From Nocardioides caeni (GTDB lineage: Bacteria; Actinomycetota; Actinomycetes; Propionibacteriales; Nocardioidaceae): DNA of 64,000 nucleotides. Both the position numbers and the translations under genes were made by a program. The notes below the pieces were generated by a model. That model was not told the DNA's origin, did no database searches, and saw only the letters and a list, made by a program, of their open reading frames with translations. This document shows positions 34,952 to 44,523 of this stretch, in pieces (within the stretch, counting starts at the first letter, position 1; every line of letters starts with the position of its first letter). Where the stretch lies: assembly GCF_004912195.1 (NCBI RefSeq), contig NZ_STGW01000001.1, forward strand, positions 397,552 to 461,551, read 5' to 3'.

Positions 34952-34961
34952 CTCGGCGGGG

Positions 34962-35408
34962 TCAGTGGGCTGGCGCGCCCTGAGCGGGCTCGACGAGCTC
35001 CACCAGCACGCCGCCGGCGTCCTTGGGGTGGATGAAGTTGATGCGACTGTCAGCGGTGCCGCGCTTGGGCTCGGGGTAGAGCAGCCGCAGGCCGCGCTCG
35101 CGCAGGATCGCGGACACCTCGTCGATGCTCTCGACGCGGTAGGCCAGCTGCTGGAGGCCCGGGCCGCTGCGGTCGATGAACTTGGCGATGGTCGACTCGG
35201 GGCTCAGCGGAGCGAGCAGCTGGATCTTCGAGTCGGTGTCGCCGACGGCGATCATCGCCTCGCGCACGCCCTGCTCCTCGTTCGTCTCCTCGTGCGCGAC
35301 GACCATGCCGTAGGTGTCGCGATAGAAGGCGATCGCCTCGTCCAGGTCCGGCACGGCGATGCCGACGTGGTCGATGGCGGTGAAGAGGTGCGTGGGAAGA
35401 GTGCTCAT
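34962..35408 (-). CDS. mce: Methylmalonyl-CoA (ethylmalonyl-CoA) epimerase
   Basis: 148 residues from ATG 35408. A glyoxalase-fold (VOC) protein with the metal ligands in AIDHVGIAVPDLDEAI (His), LQQLAYRVESIDEVS (Gln/His region) and VLVELVEPAQ (Glu near the C-terminus). In the ethylmalonyl-CoA pathway the same enzyme epimerises ethylmalonyl-CoA for Ecm and methylmalonyl-CoA for the mutase. Divergent from the thiolase over 146 bp that contain a copy of the shared operator. Confidence 0.92.
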   Translation of the reverse strand: MSTLPTHLFTAIDHVGIAVPDLDEAIAFYRDTYGMVVAHEETNEEQGVREAMIAVGDTDSKIQLLAPLSPESTIAKFIDRSGPGLQQLAYRVESIDEVSAILRERGLRLLYPEPKRGTADSRINFIHPKDAGGVLVELVEPAQGAPAH

Positions 35409-35482
35409 GGAGGCCATTGTGCCGGGTCGTCCCGTGTGACGAGCGCCTCAGCGACCGCGGGCTGGACCGCTCGATCACCCCG

Positions 35483-35498
35483 GCTACCGGCGAGTAGA
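35483..35498 (+). promoter_or_regulatory. Putative pathway operator between mce and thiolase
   Basis: GCTACCGGCGAGTAGA, the least symmetric of the four sites but close to the 23124 copy. It ends 56 bp before the thiolase ATG, with TAGAGT as a plausible -10 overlapping the right arm, and lies 75 bp from the mce start. A separate 14-bp palindrome (CCGTCGTACGACGG, 35515-35528) lies in the leader. Confidence 0.5.
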
Positions 35499-35554
35499 GT
35501 CGATCGGGTTCGCACCGTCGTACGACGGAGTCCGACCCACCCTGCGGAGGAAGC

Positions 35555-36754
35555 ATGTCCGACAACCCCAGCGTCATCGTCGCCGGCGCCCGTACGCCGA
35601 TCGGTCGCCACCTCGGCGCCCTCAAGACCCTGTCGGCCGCCGACCTCGCGGGCGTCGCCATCAAGGGCGCGCTGGAGAAGGCCGGCGTCTCCGGTGACCA
35701 GGTCGACTACCTGATCGTCGGCCAGGTGCTGCAGGCCGGTGCCGGCCAGAACCCCGCCCGCACCGCCGGTCTGGCCGCGGGCCTGCCGCCGCAGGTGCCC
35801 TCGATCACGATCAACAAGGTGTGTCTGTCGGGCATCAACGCCATCGCCCAGGCCGACCAGCTGATCCGCGCCGGCGAGGCCGACATCGTCGTCGCCGGTG
35901 GCACCGAGTCGATGACCCAGGCGCCCCACCTGCTCCCGAAGTCCCGCGAGGGCTTCAAGTACGGCGACACCGCGCTCGTCGACTCGCTGGCCTATGACGC
36001 GCTCTTCGACCAGGCCACCCAGCAGGGCATGGGCAACCTGACCGAGTCGACCAACGCGTGCCGTGAGACCCCGCTGACCCGTGATGAGCAGGACGCCGTC
36101 GCGGCCCGCTCCCACCAGCTCGCCGCCGCCGCCCAGAAGAACGGCGTCTTCGACGACGAGATCGTCCCGGTCTCGATCCCGCAGCGCAAGGGCGACCCGG
36201 TCGTCGTCAGCAAGGACGAGGGCGTCCGTGGCGACACCACCGCCGAGAGCCTCGCCGCGCTGCGTCCCGCGTTCTCCAAGGACGGCACCATCACCGCGGC
36301 GTCCTCCTCGCAGATCTCCGACGGCGCCGCCGCCGTGGTCGTCACCAGCAAGAAGAAGGCCGAGGAGCTCGGCCTGCCGATCCTCGCCGAGATCGTGAGC
36401 CACGGCCAGGTCGCCGGCCCGGACTCCACGCTGCAGCTGCAGCCCGCCAACGCCACCAAGAAGGCGCTCGACAAGGCGGGCCTGACCGCCGCCGACCTCG
36501 ACCTGGTCGAGTTCAACGAGGCGTTCGCCGCCGTCGGCATCGAGTCGGCGCGTGCGCTCGGCATCGACGAGGACAAGGTCAACGTCAACGGTGGCGCCAT
36601 CGCCATCGGTCACCCGCTGGGCGCCTCCGGTGCGCGGATCACGCTGCACCTCGCCCTCGAGCTCAAGCGCCGCGGCGGTGGCCTCGGTGCCGCCGCGCTG
36701 TGCGGTGGTGGCGGCCAGGGCGACGCGCTCGTGCTGCGCGTCCCGGCCAGCTGA
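35555..36754 (+). CDS. Acetyl-CoA C-acetyltransferase (biosynthetic thiolase)
   Basis: Joins two acetyl-CoA into acetoacetyl-CoA, the entry to the ethylmalonyl-CoA pathway and to polyhydroxybutyrate. 399 residues, ATG preceded by ggagga. Catalytic set: nucleophile C90 ([11 protein letters not shown]), H353 ([13 protein letters not shown]) and C383 ([11 protein letters not shown]). Followed after 39 bp by meaB in the same direction. Substrate range is inferred from subgroup and neighbours. Confidence 0.93.
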   Translation: MSDNPSVIVAGARTPIGRHLGALKTLSAADLAGVAIKGALEKAGVSGDQVDYLIVGQVLQAGAGQNPARTAGLAAGLPPQVPSITINKVCLSGINAIAQADQLIRAGEADIVVAGGTESMTQAPHLLPKSREGFKYGDTALVDSLAYDALFDQATQQGMGNLTESTNACRETPLTRDEQDAVAARSHQLAAAAQKNGVFDDEIVPVSIPQRKGDPVVVSKDEGVRGDTTAESLAALRPAFSKDGTITAASSSQISDGAAAVVVTSKKKAEELGLPILAEIVSHGQVAGPDSTLQLQPANATKKALDKAGLTAADLDLVEFNEAFAAVGIESARALGIDEDKVNVNGGAIAIGHPLGASGARITLHLALELKRRGGGLGAAALCGGGGQGDALVLRVPAS

Positions 36755-36793
36755 CCGACCGGTCCGACCGGCTCATCTGATCGGCCCATCGGC

Positions 36794-37774
36794 TTGACCG
36801 AAGCATCCACCGGGAGCGGCCGTCGCGGGATCACCGCGGCGGCCGTTCCTGGCATCGTGGACAAGGCCCGTGGCGGCGACCCTCGCTCGGTGGGTCGACT
36901 GGTGTCGCTCGTCGAGGACGAGTCGCCGCTGCTGCCCGAGGTGATGCGGGCGCTGGCGCCCCATGCCGGCCGGGCCCATGTCGTCGGCATCACGGGCTCG
37001 CCCGGCGTCGGCAAGTCCACCTCGACCAACGCCCTCATCGGTGAGCTGCGGCGGCGCGGCCACCGGGTCGCCGTACTGGCCGTGGATCCGTCCTCCCCGT
37101 TCTCCGGCGGCGCGCTCCTCGGCGACCGGATCCGGATGGGCGACCACGTGCTCGACCCGGGTGTGTTCATCCGCTCGATGGCCGCGCGCGGCCACCTCGG
37201 CGGACTCGCCTGGACGACCCCCCAGGCCCTTCGGGTGCTCGACGCTGCGGGCTTCGACGTCGTCCTGGTCGAGACCGTCGGCGTCGGCCAGAGCGAGGTC
37301 GAGATCGCCGGCCAGGCCGACACCACCATCGTCCTGCTCGCGCCCGGGATGGGCGACGGGATCCAGGCGGCCAAGGCCGGCATCCTCGAGATCGGCGACC
37401 TCTACGTCGTCAACAAGTCCGACCGCGACGGTGCCGACAAGGTACGACGCGACCTGCGGTCGATGCTCGGGCTGGCCGAGCGCCGCGACGAGGCCTGGCG
37501 TCCGCCTGTCCTCAAGACCACCGCATCGTCGGGCCAGGGCGTCGAGGACGTCGTGGACGCGATCGAGGAGCACCGCTCCTGGCTGGAGACCAGTGGCGAG
37601 CTCCGGCGCCGGCGCGTGCGCCGGGCGCGGGACGAGATCGAGACGATCGCGCTGACCGCACTGCGCCGGCGGTGGGGCTCGGTGGGGTCCGGGGACCGGC
37701 TCGACGAGCTGGCCGAGGCCGTGGTGTCGGGGGCGACGGACGCCCACACGGCGGCCGACGAGCTGCTCGCCTGA
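36794..37774 (+). CDS. meaB: MeaB/ArgK-type G3E GTPase, mutase chaperone
   Basis: GTPase that loads and protects adenosylcobalamin-dependent acyl-CoA mutases. 326 residues if the TTG at 36794 is used; GTG 36857 is an alternative. P-loop GSPGVGKSTS near residue 68, VAVLAVDPSSPFSGGALLGD, VVLVETVGVGQSEVEI and NKSD (VVNKSDRDGADK). No mutase lies immediately beside it; the only one in the window is Ecm, 16 kb away, which it may serve. Confidence 0.92.
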   Translation: MTEASTGSGRRGITAAAVPGIVDKARGGDPRSVGRLVSLVEDESPLLPEVMRALAPHAGRAHVVGITGSPGVGKSTSTNALIGELRRRGHRVAVLAVDPSSPFSGGALLGDRIRMGDHVLDPGVFIRSMAARGHLGGLAWTTPQALRVLDAAGFDVVLVETVGVGQSEVEIAGQADTTIVLLAPGMGDGIQAAKAGILEIGDLYVVNKSDRDGADKVRRDLRSMLGLAERRDEAWRPPVLKTTASSGQGVEDVVDAIEEHRSWLETSGELRRRRVRRARDEIETIALTALRRRWGSVGSGDRLDELAEAVVSGATDAHTAADELLA

Positions 37775-37789
37775 GCGTCGACCCGCCGG

Positions 37790-38968
37790 TCAGCCCCAGA
37801 ACCGGAAGCCGAGGATCCACCCCGGCGACCTCGTCGCGACCACCGGCCGGACCGTCGCCTGCTCGGCGTCGATGATCCCGAACGTGTCCGTCCGTCGGCC
37901 GTAGCGGAGCCCGTCGCCCAGCCCGATCACGACGGACGCCTGCTCGCGTCCCTCGGTTGCGTCGTCGGAGCGCAGCGGGATCCGGACCACGACCTCCCGC
38001 GAGCCGGCGGGGATGCTCACGCGGCGGCGCAGCGCCGGGAGGTCCGGGCCCACGGTCGCGGTGCCGGAGCGGGTGGCGAGGACGACACTGGTCCTGCGTC
38101 CGGCGCTCGCGTCGAGACGGAGCCTCACGGTGGCGTGCTGGCCCTCGACGCCGCCACGAGCCGAGACCGCCACGTGGGGCCGGGGGAAGCCGGGACGTCC
38201 GCGCTCGTCGAGCGCGGCGAAGCAGTAGCCGCGCTGCCGCGCGACCCGGACGACCTTGGCGACCGCGCGGACCGAGAGCGGCGACCGGTTGACGCCGTCG
38301 TGCTGGAGGACGATGTTGCCGCCGCGACGCAGCGACCCGAGGATCCGGTTCGCGATCTGGTCGGTGGTGCCGCTCGCCCAGTCCTGCGAGTCGATCGTCC
38401 ACAGCACGGGCAGGAAGCCCGCGCGCCGGATCGCTGCCCGCACGCGCGGGTTGATGGCGCCGTACGGCGGGCGCATCAGGCGGGTCGGGTGGACCCCGAC
38501 CCGGCGCAGCGCCCGGTCGGTCGAGCGCAGCGACCTGACCACCTGGCGGTTGGGCCTGGCGGTCAGCTGATCGTGGGCCCAGGAGTGGTTGGCGATGAAA
38601 AAGCCGGCGCGCTCCATCCGTCGCAACAGCGCACCGTTGCCCTCGACGCGCTGCCCCACCACGAAGAAGGTTGCGGGCACGTGCTTGTCGATCAGGAGGT
38701 CGAGGAGGTCGGAGGTCGCGGCTGCCGAGGGTCCGTCGTCGAAGGTCAGCGCGATCTGGCCCTTGCAGCGCCGCGGGCTGCGGGGCGTGGGCCGGTGCGG
38801 CTTGGCTGAGGCGAGTCGGATCGCGTCCCCCTGCGGCACCAGCGGGTGCGGGCCGGGCCGACTGGGGAGGGGGGCGAGGCCGGCGAGGAGGAGCGAGAGC
38901 AGGACCGTCACGCCCACGGCCACCCGGGCCGGATGGCGGCCCAGCCGACGCAGGAGGGAGGCGAACAC
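37790..38968 (-). CDS. Secreted/membrane-anchored polysaccharide deacetylase (CE4)
   Basis: 392 residues from GTG 38968. An N-terminal hydrophobic anchor ([20 protein letters not shown]) then a NodB domain: [10 protein letters not shown] (metal Asp), [11 protein letters not shown] (His ligands), [15 protein letters not shown] and IVLQHDG. The C-terminal ~110 residues are a predicted beta-rich domain ([35 protein letters not shown]), reminiscent of Calx-beta repeats. Probable target is peptidoglycan or another N-acetylated wall glycan. It is convergent with meaB and divergent from dxr. Confidence 0.87.
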   Translation of the reverse strand: MFASLLRRLGRHPARVAVGVTVLLSLLLAGLAPLPSRPGPHPLVPQGDAIRLASAKPHRPTPRSPRRCKGQIALTFDDGPSAAATSDLLDLLIDKHVPATFFVVGQRVEGNGALLRRMERAGFFIANHSWAHDQLTARPNRQVVRSLRSTDRALRRVGVHPTRLMRPPYGAINPRVRAAIRRAGFLPVLWTIDSQDWASGTTDQIANRILGSLRRGGNIVLQHDGVNRSPLSVRAVAKVVRVARQRGYCFAALDERGRPGFPRPHVAVSARGGVEGQHATVRLRLDASAGRRTSVVLATRSGTATVGPDLPALRRRVSIPAGSREVVVRIPLRSDDATEGREQASVVIGLGDGLRYGRRTDTFGIIDAEQATVRPVVATRSPGWILGFRFWG

Positions 38969-39066
38969 GCAGCAACTATGAGGGGAATTCCGCCGTTTCG
39001 CTGTATTTCGCCCGACTTGACGCCGGTCACGTTCCGAATGCGGCGACGGACGTCCCAACTGCGAGG

Positions 39067-40182
39067 ATGGGCGGCGTGAAGGACGTCGTCATCCTCGGCT
39101 CGACCGGCTCGATCGGGACCCAGGCGCTGGACCTGGTCCGTGCCAATCCGGATCGGTTCCGGGTCGTCGGCCTGACCGCCGGCGGCGGCAACCGCGAGCT
39201 CTTCGAGCAGCAGGTCGCCGAGTTCTCGCCCACCTTCCACGGCCTGGGGGAGGAGGCGAGTGTCGAGGCCGCCGGTCGCCCGTGCGACGTGGTGCTCAAC
39301 GGCATCACCGGTGCGGTGGGTCTCCGGCCGACGCTCGCTGCTCTCGACGCCGGTACGACGCTCGCGCTCGCCAACAAGGAGTCACTCGTGATGGGTGGCC
39401 CGCTGGTTCTGGACCGAGCGGCGCCCGGGCAGATCGTCCCGGTCGACTCCGAGCACAGCGCCCTGGCCCAGTGCCTGCGGGTCTCGGGCCAGGCAGACGC
39501 GGGCCACCGCGACGTCCGCCGCCTGGTTCTCACGGCGAGTGGAGGTCCCTTCCGCGGACGCAGTCGAGCAGATCTCGCCGGCGTCACCCCCGAGCAGGCG
39601 GCCGCCCACCCCACGTGGGACATGGGTCCCGTCATCACGATCAACTCGGCGACCCTCGTCAACAAGGGTCTCGAGGTGATCGAGGCCCACCTGCTCTTCG
39701 GGATCCCCTACGACCGGATCGAGGTCGTCGTCCACCCGACGAGCGTCGTGCACTCGATGGTGGAGTTCGTCGACGGCACGACCATCGCCCAGGCGAGCCC
39801 GCCGACCATGCTCATCCCGATCGCGCTCGGCCTCGACTGGGACCTGCGGGTCCCCGACGCCGCCCCCGCGGTCGACTGGACGCGCACCGAGACGTGGGAG
39901 TTCCACCCGCTCGACGACGAGGCCTTCCCGGCCGTGGCACTGGCGCGCGAGGCGGGCGCCAGGGGTGGCACCGCTCCCGCGGTCTACAACGCCGCCAACG
40001 AGGTCGCCGTGGACGCATTCCGGGCCGGGCGCCTGCCATTCACCGGGATCGTCGACGTGGTCGCCAGCGCGGTAGCCGAGCACGACGTACCCTCGGGGGA
40101 GACGATCTCTCTCGAGACCGTCCTCGCTGCCGATGGGTGGGCGAGAGAGACTGCCGCGCGGCTCGTCGACGACCTTGGATGA
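39067..40182 (+). CDS. dxr: 1-deoxy-D-xylulose 5-phosphate reductoisomerase
   Basis: Second enzyme of the MEP isoprenoid pathway: DXP to MEP with NADPH. 371 residues from ATG 39067; GTG 39076 ([13 protein letters not shown]) is an equally plausible start. NADPH motif [42 protein letters not shown] (metal ligands), TASGGPFRG and [14 protein letters not shown]. Followed by rip and ispG in the arrangement usual for actinobacteria. Confidence 0.95.
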   Translation: MGGVKDVVILGSTGSIGTQALDLVRANPDRFRVVGLTAGGGNRELFEQQVAEFSPTFHGLGEEASVEAAGRPCDVVLNGITGAVGLRPTLAALDAGTTLALANKESLVMGGPLVLDRAAPGQIVPVDSEHSALAQCLRVSGQADAGHRDVRRLVLTASGGPFRGRSRADLAGVTPEQAAAHPTWDMGPVITINSATLVNKGLEVIEAHLLFGIPYDRIEVVVHPTSVVHSMVEFVDGTTIAQASPPTMLIPIALGLDWDLRVPDAAPAVDWTRTETWEFHPLDDEAFPAVALAREAGARGGTAPAVYNAANEVAVDAFRAGRLPFTGIVDVVASAVAEHDVPSGETISLETVLAADGWARETAARLVDDLG

Positions 40183-40254
40183 CACCCGCGCCTGAGATCC
40201 GCCCACCGACCCCGACCGAGATCCGCCCACCGCTGAGGACACCGCCCCACCGCC

Positions 40255-41610
40255 ATGACCGCTCTGCTCTATCTCCTCGGCGTGCTGATCTTCGTCGTCG
40301 CCATCCTCGCGTCGATCGGACTGCACGAGCTCGGTCACATGATCCCCGCCAAGAAATTCGGGGGGAAGGTCACCCAGTACTTCATCGGCTTCGGGCCGAC
40401 GGTGTGGAGCAAGCAGGTCGGCGAGACGGAGTACGGCGTCAAGGCGATCCCGCTCGGCGGCTACGTCAAGATCATCGGGATGCTGCCTCCCGCCGCCGCG
40501 GAGGTCGCGGAGCAGGTCGAGGTGGATGCCGCGGGCAACCCCGTCTACAAGGTCCGCAAGTCCAACACGGGCATGTTCACCCAGCTCATCTCCGACGCGC
40601 GAGCCGCCGAGTGGGAGCTGGTGGGCCCGGAGGACTCCGAGCGCCTGTTCTACAAGCTGCCGTGGTGGAAGAAGGTCATCGTCATGGGCGGCGGCCCGTC
40701 GGTGAACATCCTCATCGCGTTCGGCATCTTCGCCGGGGTCTTCGCGACCTATGGCAACCCCAGCGACGAGCAGGTCGGGACGACCATCGATCAGGTCTAC
40801 GCCTGCGTGCTGCCGGGCGAGGAGTCGGGCCGGGTGTGCACCGACGAGGAGGTCCGCGACCAGCCCACGCCGGCCTACGCCGCGGGCCTGCAGCCCGGCG
40901 ACCGCGTCGTGTCGTTCAACGGCACGACGATCGAGGACTGGTCGCAGGTGCAGGGGCTGGTGCGCAGCAACGGCACCGGCACGGCGGAGATCGTCGTGGA
41001 GCGCGATGGACGAGAGGTCGTGCTCACCACGACCACGATCGTGCGTCCTCCCGACCGGGCGGGCGAGCCGACCGACGAGCGCGTGGGCTACCTGGGTGTG
41101 CTCCCCGACTCCAGTGCCACGACCGGCGGCGTGCTCTACACGATCGAGCAGATGGGGCACATGACGGTCGACGTCGCGAAGTCGCTCGGCACGCTCCCGC
41201 AGAAGGTCTGGGGCGTGGCGAAGGCCATCGTCGGAGTCGAGGAGCGTGACCCGCTCGGTCCGGTCAGCATCGTCGGGGGAGGCCGTCTGGCCGGCGAGGT
41301 CGCCTCGCACGAGGAGATCACCCTCGAGGACAAGGCCGTCTCGCTGCTGATGCTGATCGCCGGGTTCAACTTCTTCATCGGCATGTTCAACTTCGTGCCG
41401 CTGCTCCCGCTCGACGGCGGCCACATCGCCAGTGCGCTGTGGGAGGCGACACGTCGCGGATTCGCCCGGCTCTTCCGCCGCCCCGACCCGGGTTACGTCG
41501 ATGCGGCGAAGCTGCTGCCGGTGGCCTACGTCGTGGCCTCGGCCCTGCTGGTCATGGGTGTGGTGCTGATCGTCGGCGACCTCGTCGTGCCGGTGCACCT
41601 CGACTCCTGA
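40255..41610 (+). CDS. Site-2 protease (RseP/Rip1 family)
   Basis: Intramembrane zinc metalloprotease that cuts anti-sigma factors and other membrane proteins. 451 residues. Zinc site HELGH at residues 24-28 in the first membrane helix, a PDZ domain in the middle ([20 protein letters not shown]), and the second catalytic motif LLPLDGGH with Asp387. It sits between dxr and ispG as Rip1 does in mycobacteria. The membrane partner of the ECF sigma factor at 27330 is one conceivable substrate, but nothing links them directly. Confidence 0.93.
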   Translation: MTALLYLLGVLIFVVAILASIGLHELGHMIPAKKFGGKVTQYFIGFGPTVWSKQVGETEYGVKAIPLGGYVKIIGMLPPAAAEVAEQVEVDAAGNPVYKVRKSNTGMFTQLISDARAAEWELVGPEDSERLFYKLPWWKKVIVMGGGPSVNILIAFGIFAGVFATYGNPSDEQVGTTIDQVYACVLPGEESGRVCTDEEVRDQPTPAYAAGLQPGDRVVSFNGTTIEDWSQVQGLVRSNGTGTAEIVVERDGREVVLTTTTIVRPPDRAGEPTDERVGYLGVLPDSSATTGGVLYTIEQMGHMTVDVAKSLGTLPQKVWGVAKAIVGVEERDPLGPVSIVGGGRLAGEVASHEEITLEDKAVSLLMLIAGFNFFIGMFNFVPLLPLDGGHIASALWEATRRGFARLFRRPDPGYVDAAKLLPVAYVVASALLVMGVVLIVGDLVVPVHLDS

Positions 41611-41641
41611 TTCCGCGGGTCCGCGGACTAACCTTGGGGAC

Positions 41642-42793
41642 ATGACGTCGATCAGCCTGGGCATGCCGTCGGCCCCTCCGCCGGTGCTCGCCCCCCGTCG
41701 CACGACGCGCCAGATCAACGTGGGCAAGGTCGGTGTGGGCAGCGACCACCCGATCTCGGTGCAGTCGATGACGACGACGCTGACCTCCGACGTCAACACG
41801 ACCCTGCAGCAGATCGCCGAGCTGACCGCTGCCGGCTGCGACATCGTCCGGGTGGCCTGCCCGAGCCAGGACGACGCCGATGCCCTTGCCGAGATCGCCC
41901 AGCACAGCCAGATCCCGGTCATCGCCGACATCCACTTCCAGCCGAAGTACGTGTTCGCAGCGATCGACGCCGGCTGCGCCGCCGTCCGCGTGAACCCCGG
42001 CAACATCAAGAAGTTCGACGACCAGATCAAGGAGATCGCGAAGGCTGCGAACGACCGCGGCACGTCGATCCGGATCGGCGTCAACGCCGGCTCCCTCGAC
42101 AAGCGCCTGCTGGAGAAGTACGGCAAGGCCACGCCCGAGGCGCTCGTCGAGTCCGCGGTGTGGGAGGCCAGCCTCTTCGAGGAGCACGGCTTCCGTGACT
42201 TCAAGATCTCGGTCAAGCACAACGACCCGGTCGTGATGGTGCGCGCCTACGAGTTGCTCGCCGAAGCCGGCGACTGGCCGCTCCACCTCGGGGTCACCGA
42301 GGCCGGACCGGCCTTCCAGGGCACGATCAAGTCGGCGACGGCCTTCGGCGCGCTGCTCTCCCGTGGCATCGGCGACACGATCCGGGTCTCTCTCTCGGCC
42401 CCGCCGGTCGAGGAGGTCAAGGTCGGGATCCAGATCCTGCAGTCGCTCAACCTCCGCCCCCGCAAGCTCGAGATCGTCTCCTGCCCCTCCTGCGGTCGCG
42501 CCCAGGTCGACGTCTACACCCTCGCCGAGCGGGTGACCGCGGGCCTCGACGGCCTCGAGGTCCCGCTGCGCGTGGCCGTGATGGGCTGCGTCGTCAACGG
42601 TCCCGGGGAGGCCCGCGAGGCCGACCTCGGCGTCGCCTCCGGCAACGGCAAGGGGCAGATCTTCGTCAAGGGCGAGGTCATCAAGACCGTGCCCGAGGCC
42701 GAGATCGTGGAGACCCTCATCGAGGAGGCGATGAAGATCGCCGAGAGCATGGAGCCGGTCGAGGGCGCCGAGGCGACGGTCTCGGTCTCCTGA
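41642..42793 (+). CDS. ispG: 4-hydroxy-3-methylbut-2-en-1-yl diphosphate synthase (flavodoxin/ferredoxin)
   Basis: Penultimate MEP-pathway enzyme, a [4Fe-4S] protein. 383 residues. N-terminal TIM-barrel ([53 protein letters not shown]) and C-terminal cluster domain with the cysteines [19 protein letters not shown] and [17 protein letters not shown]. In the same operon-like run as dxr and the site-2 protease. Confidence 0.96.
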   Translation: MTSISLGMPSAPPPVLAPRRTTRQINVGKVGVGSDHPISVQSMTTTLTSDVNTTLQQIAELTAAGCDIVRVACPSQDDADALAEIAQHSQIPVIADIHFQPKYVFAAIDAGCAAVRVNPGNIKKFDDQIKEIAKAANDRGTSIRIGVNAGSLDKRLLEKYGKATPEALVESAVWEASLFEEHGFRDFKISVKHNDPVVMVRAYELLAEAGDWPLHLGVTEAGPAFQGTIKSATAFGALLSRGIGDTIRVSLSAPPVEEVKVGIQILQSLNLRPRKLEIVSCPSCGRAQVDVYTLAERVTAGLDGLEVPLRVAVMGCVVNGPGEAREADLGVASGNGKGQIFVKGEVIKTVPEAEIVETLIEEAMKIAESMEPVEGAEATVSVS

Positions 42794-42834
42794 GCTCGGG
42801 ACCGTCGGACCTGTCCCGGCGATAGGCTCCGATC

Positions 42835-43680
42835 GTGTTGACGACCCGGCACGGCGTGCGCGCTCTCGGCAGCGCGGACCTGCCCGCCTTCCTGGAGCTG
42901 ACCGACGAGGATCCCGTCGTCAACGTCTTTGCCGTGCACCGGGCGACCACCACGAACCTCGAGCCACGCTGGCTCGGCGGGGAGATGTGGGGCCGCTTCG
43001 AGGACGGCGACCTGGTCGCCGCGTGCCATGTGGCGGCCAACCTGGTGCCCGTCCAGGCCGGACCGGAGGATGCGATCGTCTTCGCCGACCGGGCCCTCGG
43101 CGCGCGCCGTACGGCCTCGACCATCGTGGGCCCGCAGCTCGCCGTGGAGGCCTTCTGGGACCGCGTCGCGCCGCGCTGGGGCCAGGCGCGGGACGTGCGC
43201 TGGGACCAGCGTCACCTGGCCATCGACGACGTTCCTCTGGTCGACCCCGACCCGGGGGTGCGGGCCAGTGTGCGCGGTGATCTCGAAACCCTCTATCCGG
43301 CGTGCGTGGCGATGTACACCGAGGAGGTCGGGATCTCGCCCGAGGTCGGCGGTGGCGCCGACCTCTACCGTGCGCGGGTCGCTCAGCTGATCGGCCGCGC
43401 CTGGTCCTTCGTGCGGTACGACGGCGACGAGCTCGTCTTCAAGGCGGAGGTGGCGTGCGCCAGCCCGGCGGCGGCCCAGATCCAGGGGGTGTGGGTGCCG
43501 CCGCACCGGCGGGGTGAGGGCATCGCCACCGCGGGGATGGCGGCCGTGGTGCACCAGGTCCGTGCCCGGATCGCCCCCACGGTGTCGCTCTACGTCAATG
43601 ACTGGAACACGCCGGCCCGGCGGGTCTACGAGGAGGTCGGCTTCATCGAGACGGCCCGCTTCGCCACCGTCATGTTCTGA
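42835..43680 (+). CDS. GNAT family N-acetyltransferase
   Basis: 281 residues from GTG 42835. The C-terminal half has the acetyl-CoA-binding signature QIQGVWVPPHRRGEGIATAG and SLYVNDWNTPARRVYEEVGF. The N-terminal half looks like a second, degenerate GNAT domain with LTDEDPVVNVFAVHRATTTN. Genes of this type follow ispG in Streptomyces and mycobacteria; substrate unknown. Convergent with the TetR gene. Confidence 0.88.
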   Translation: MLTTRHGVRALGSADLPAFLELTDEDPVVNVFAVHRATTTNLEPRWLGGEMWGRFEDGDLVAACHVAANLVPVQAGPEDAIVFADRALGARRTASTIVGPQLAVEAFWDRVAPRWGQARDVRWDQRHLAIDDVPLVDPDPGVRASVRGDLETLYPACVAMYTEEVGISPEVGGGADLYRARVAQLIGRAWSFVRYDGDELVFKAEVACASPAAAQIQGVWVPPHRRGEGIATAGMAAVVHQVRARIAPTVSLYVNDWNTPARRVYEEVGFIETARFATVMF

Positions 43681-43743
43681 CCCGGATCCGGGGCTGACGA
43701 CGGCCCGAGGCAGCCGGTGTGCGCTGCGACGGCGGCCGGCGGA

Positions 43744-44364
43744 TCAGTGCTCGCCGAGGCGGGGGAGCCCGTTCCACAGGAGCCGGGTGGTGATGTCGGT
43801 GACCTCCTCGAGCCCCAGGCCCGGGTTGTCCTGCCACCAGCGGGCTATCCCGTCGGTGCCGGTGATGAGGAGCTCGACGACGACCGTGGCGGCCGGCGAG
43901 CCGGGCGCGACGCCGGAACGGTCCAGGTCGGGACCGAGCATGGTCGCGACTGCCTGGGTGCGCGCGATCCGGAAGGAGCTGATCACCTGGTCCAGGTCGC
44001 CGTCACCGGTCGGGATCGGGTCGACCAGAAGGCGGCGGGCGGCGGGTCGCTGGTGGGCGAAGGACAGGTAGGCGCGGATGGTGGCGCGCATGCGCTCGCG
44101 GCCGGCGCCGGCGCCGGTGATGCCCGCGCCGACGTCGGAGAGCATCGCCGCGTTCTGCGTGCCGAGGACGTGGAGGTAGAGCTCCCGCTTGGAGCGGAAG
44201 TGGTCGTAGAAGACCGTCCGGCTGACGCCGGCGGCCGAGGCGATCTCGCCGAGCGCCGCGGCGTCGTAGCCGCGTTCGGCGAAGACTTCGACGGCAGCAG
44301 CCTCGATCCGCTCCCGGCGCGCGGGCGCGGTGAGCCGGCGGCGCACGGTGTCGGCGGTGGTCAT
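43744..44364 (-). CDS. TetR-family transcriptional regulator
   Basis: 206 residues from ATG 44364. The N-terminal helix-turn-helix reads RERIEAAAVEVFAERGYDAA then EIASAAGVSRTVFYDHFRSK, followed by an all-helical ligand domain. The long upstream open frame is antisense to the FAD oxidoreductase. The divergent 159-bp region holds the palindrome ACCGACA-N4-TGTCGGT and a second TGTCGGTTGA half-site, so it likely controls itself and the oxidoreductase. Confidence 0.92.
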   Translation of the reverse strand: MTTADTVRRRLTAPARRERIEAAAVEVFAERGYDAAALGEIASAAGVSRTVFYDHFRSKRELYLHVLGTQNAAMLSDVGAGITGAGAGRERMRATIRAYLSFAHQRPAARRLLVDPIPTGDGDLDQVISSFRIARTQAVATMLGPDLDRSGVAPGSPAATVVVELLITGTDGIARWWQDNPGLGLEEVTDITTRLLWNGLPRLGEH

Positions 44365-44479
44365 GGTGCCTCCAGGGGCCGGACGGGACCTCGCCCCGCC
44401 ACCAACACCCGTGTCGGTTGATTGCGCGGAAGGTCTTGACCAGTTGTGTCGTGGGTCACGATACTCACCCGAAGAAGTT

Positions 44480-44497
44480 ACCGACAGTGGTGTCGGT
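44480..44497. promoter_or_regulatory. Putative TetR operator between regulator and FAD oxidoreductase
   Basis: ACCGACA-GTGG-TGTCGGT, perfect 7-bp arms. The extended half-site TGTCGGTTGA at 44491-44500 recurs as a direct copy at 44412-44421, 79 bp away and nearer the TetR start. Two sites in a divergent promoter region are typical of TetR autoregulation. Confidence 0.65.
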
Positions 44498-44523
44498 TGA
44501 ACCGAGACATGGGGTGATTCGCC

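Noticed and set aside
35515..35528. Palindrome CCGTCGTACGACGG in the thiolase leader as a specific operator
   Set aside because: Its core is the GTCGTACGAC 10-mer that recurs in coding sequence elsewhere in the window, so it is listed under that finding rather than as a promoter-specific site.
31067..36754. A polyhydroxybutyrate cluster
   Set aside because: Thiolase and a 3-hydroxybutyryl-CoA dehydrogenase are present but no PHA synthase, phasin or PhaB-type reductase; ccr and ecm point to the ethylmalonyl-CoA pathway.
39382..42222. A 946-codon open frame on the minus strand across dxr, rip and ispG
   Set aside because: Overlaps three certain genes on the plus strand and has no protein motifs.
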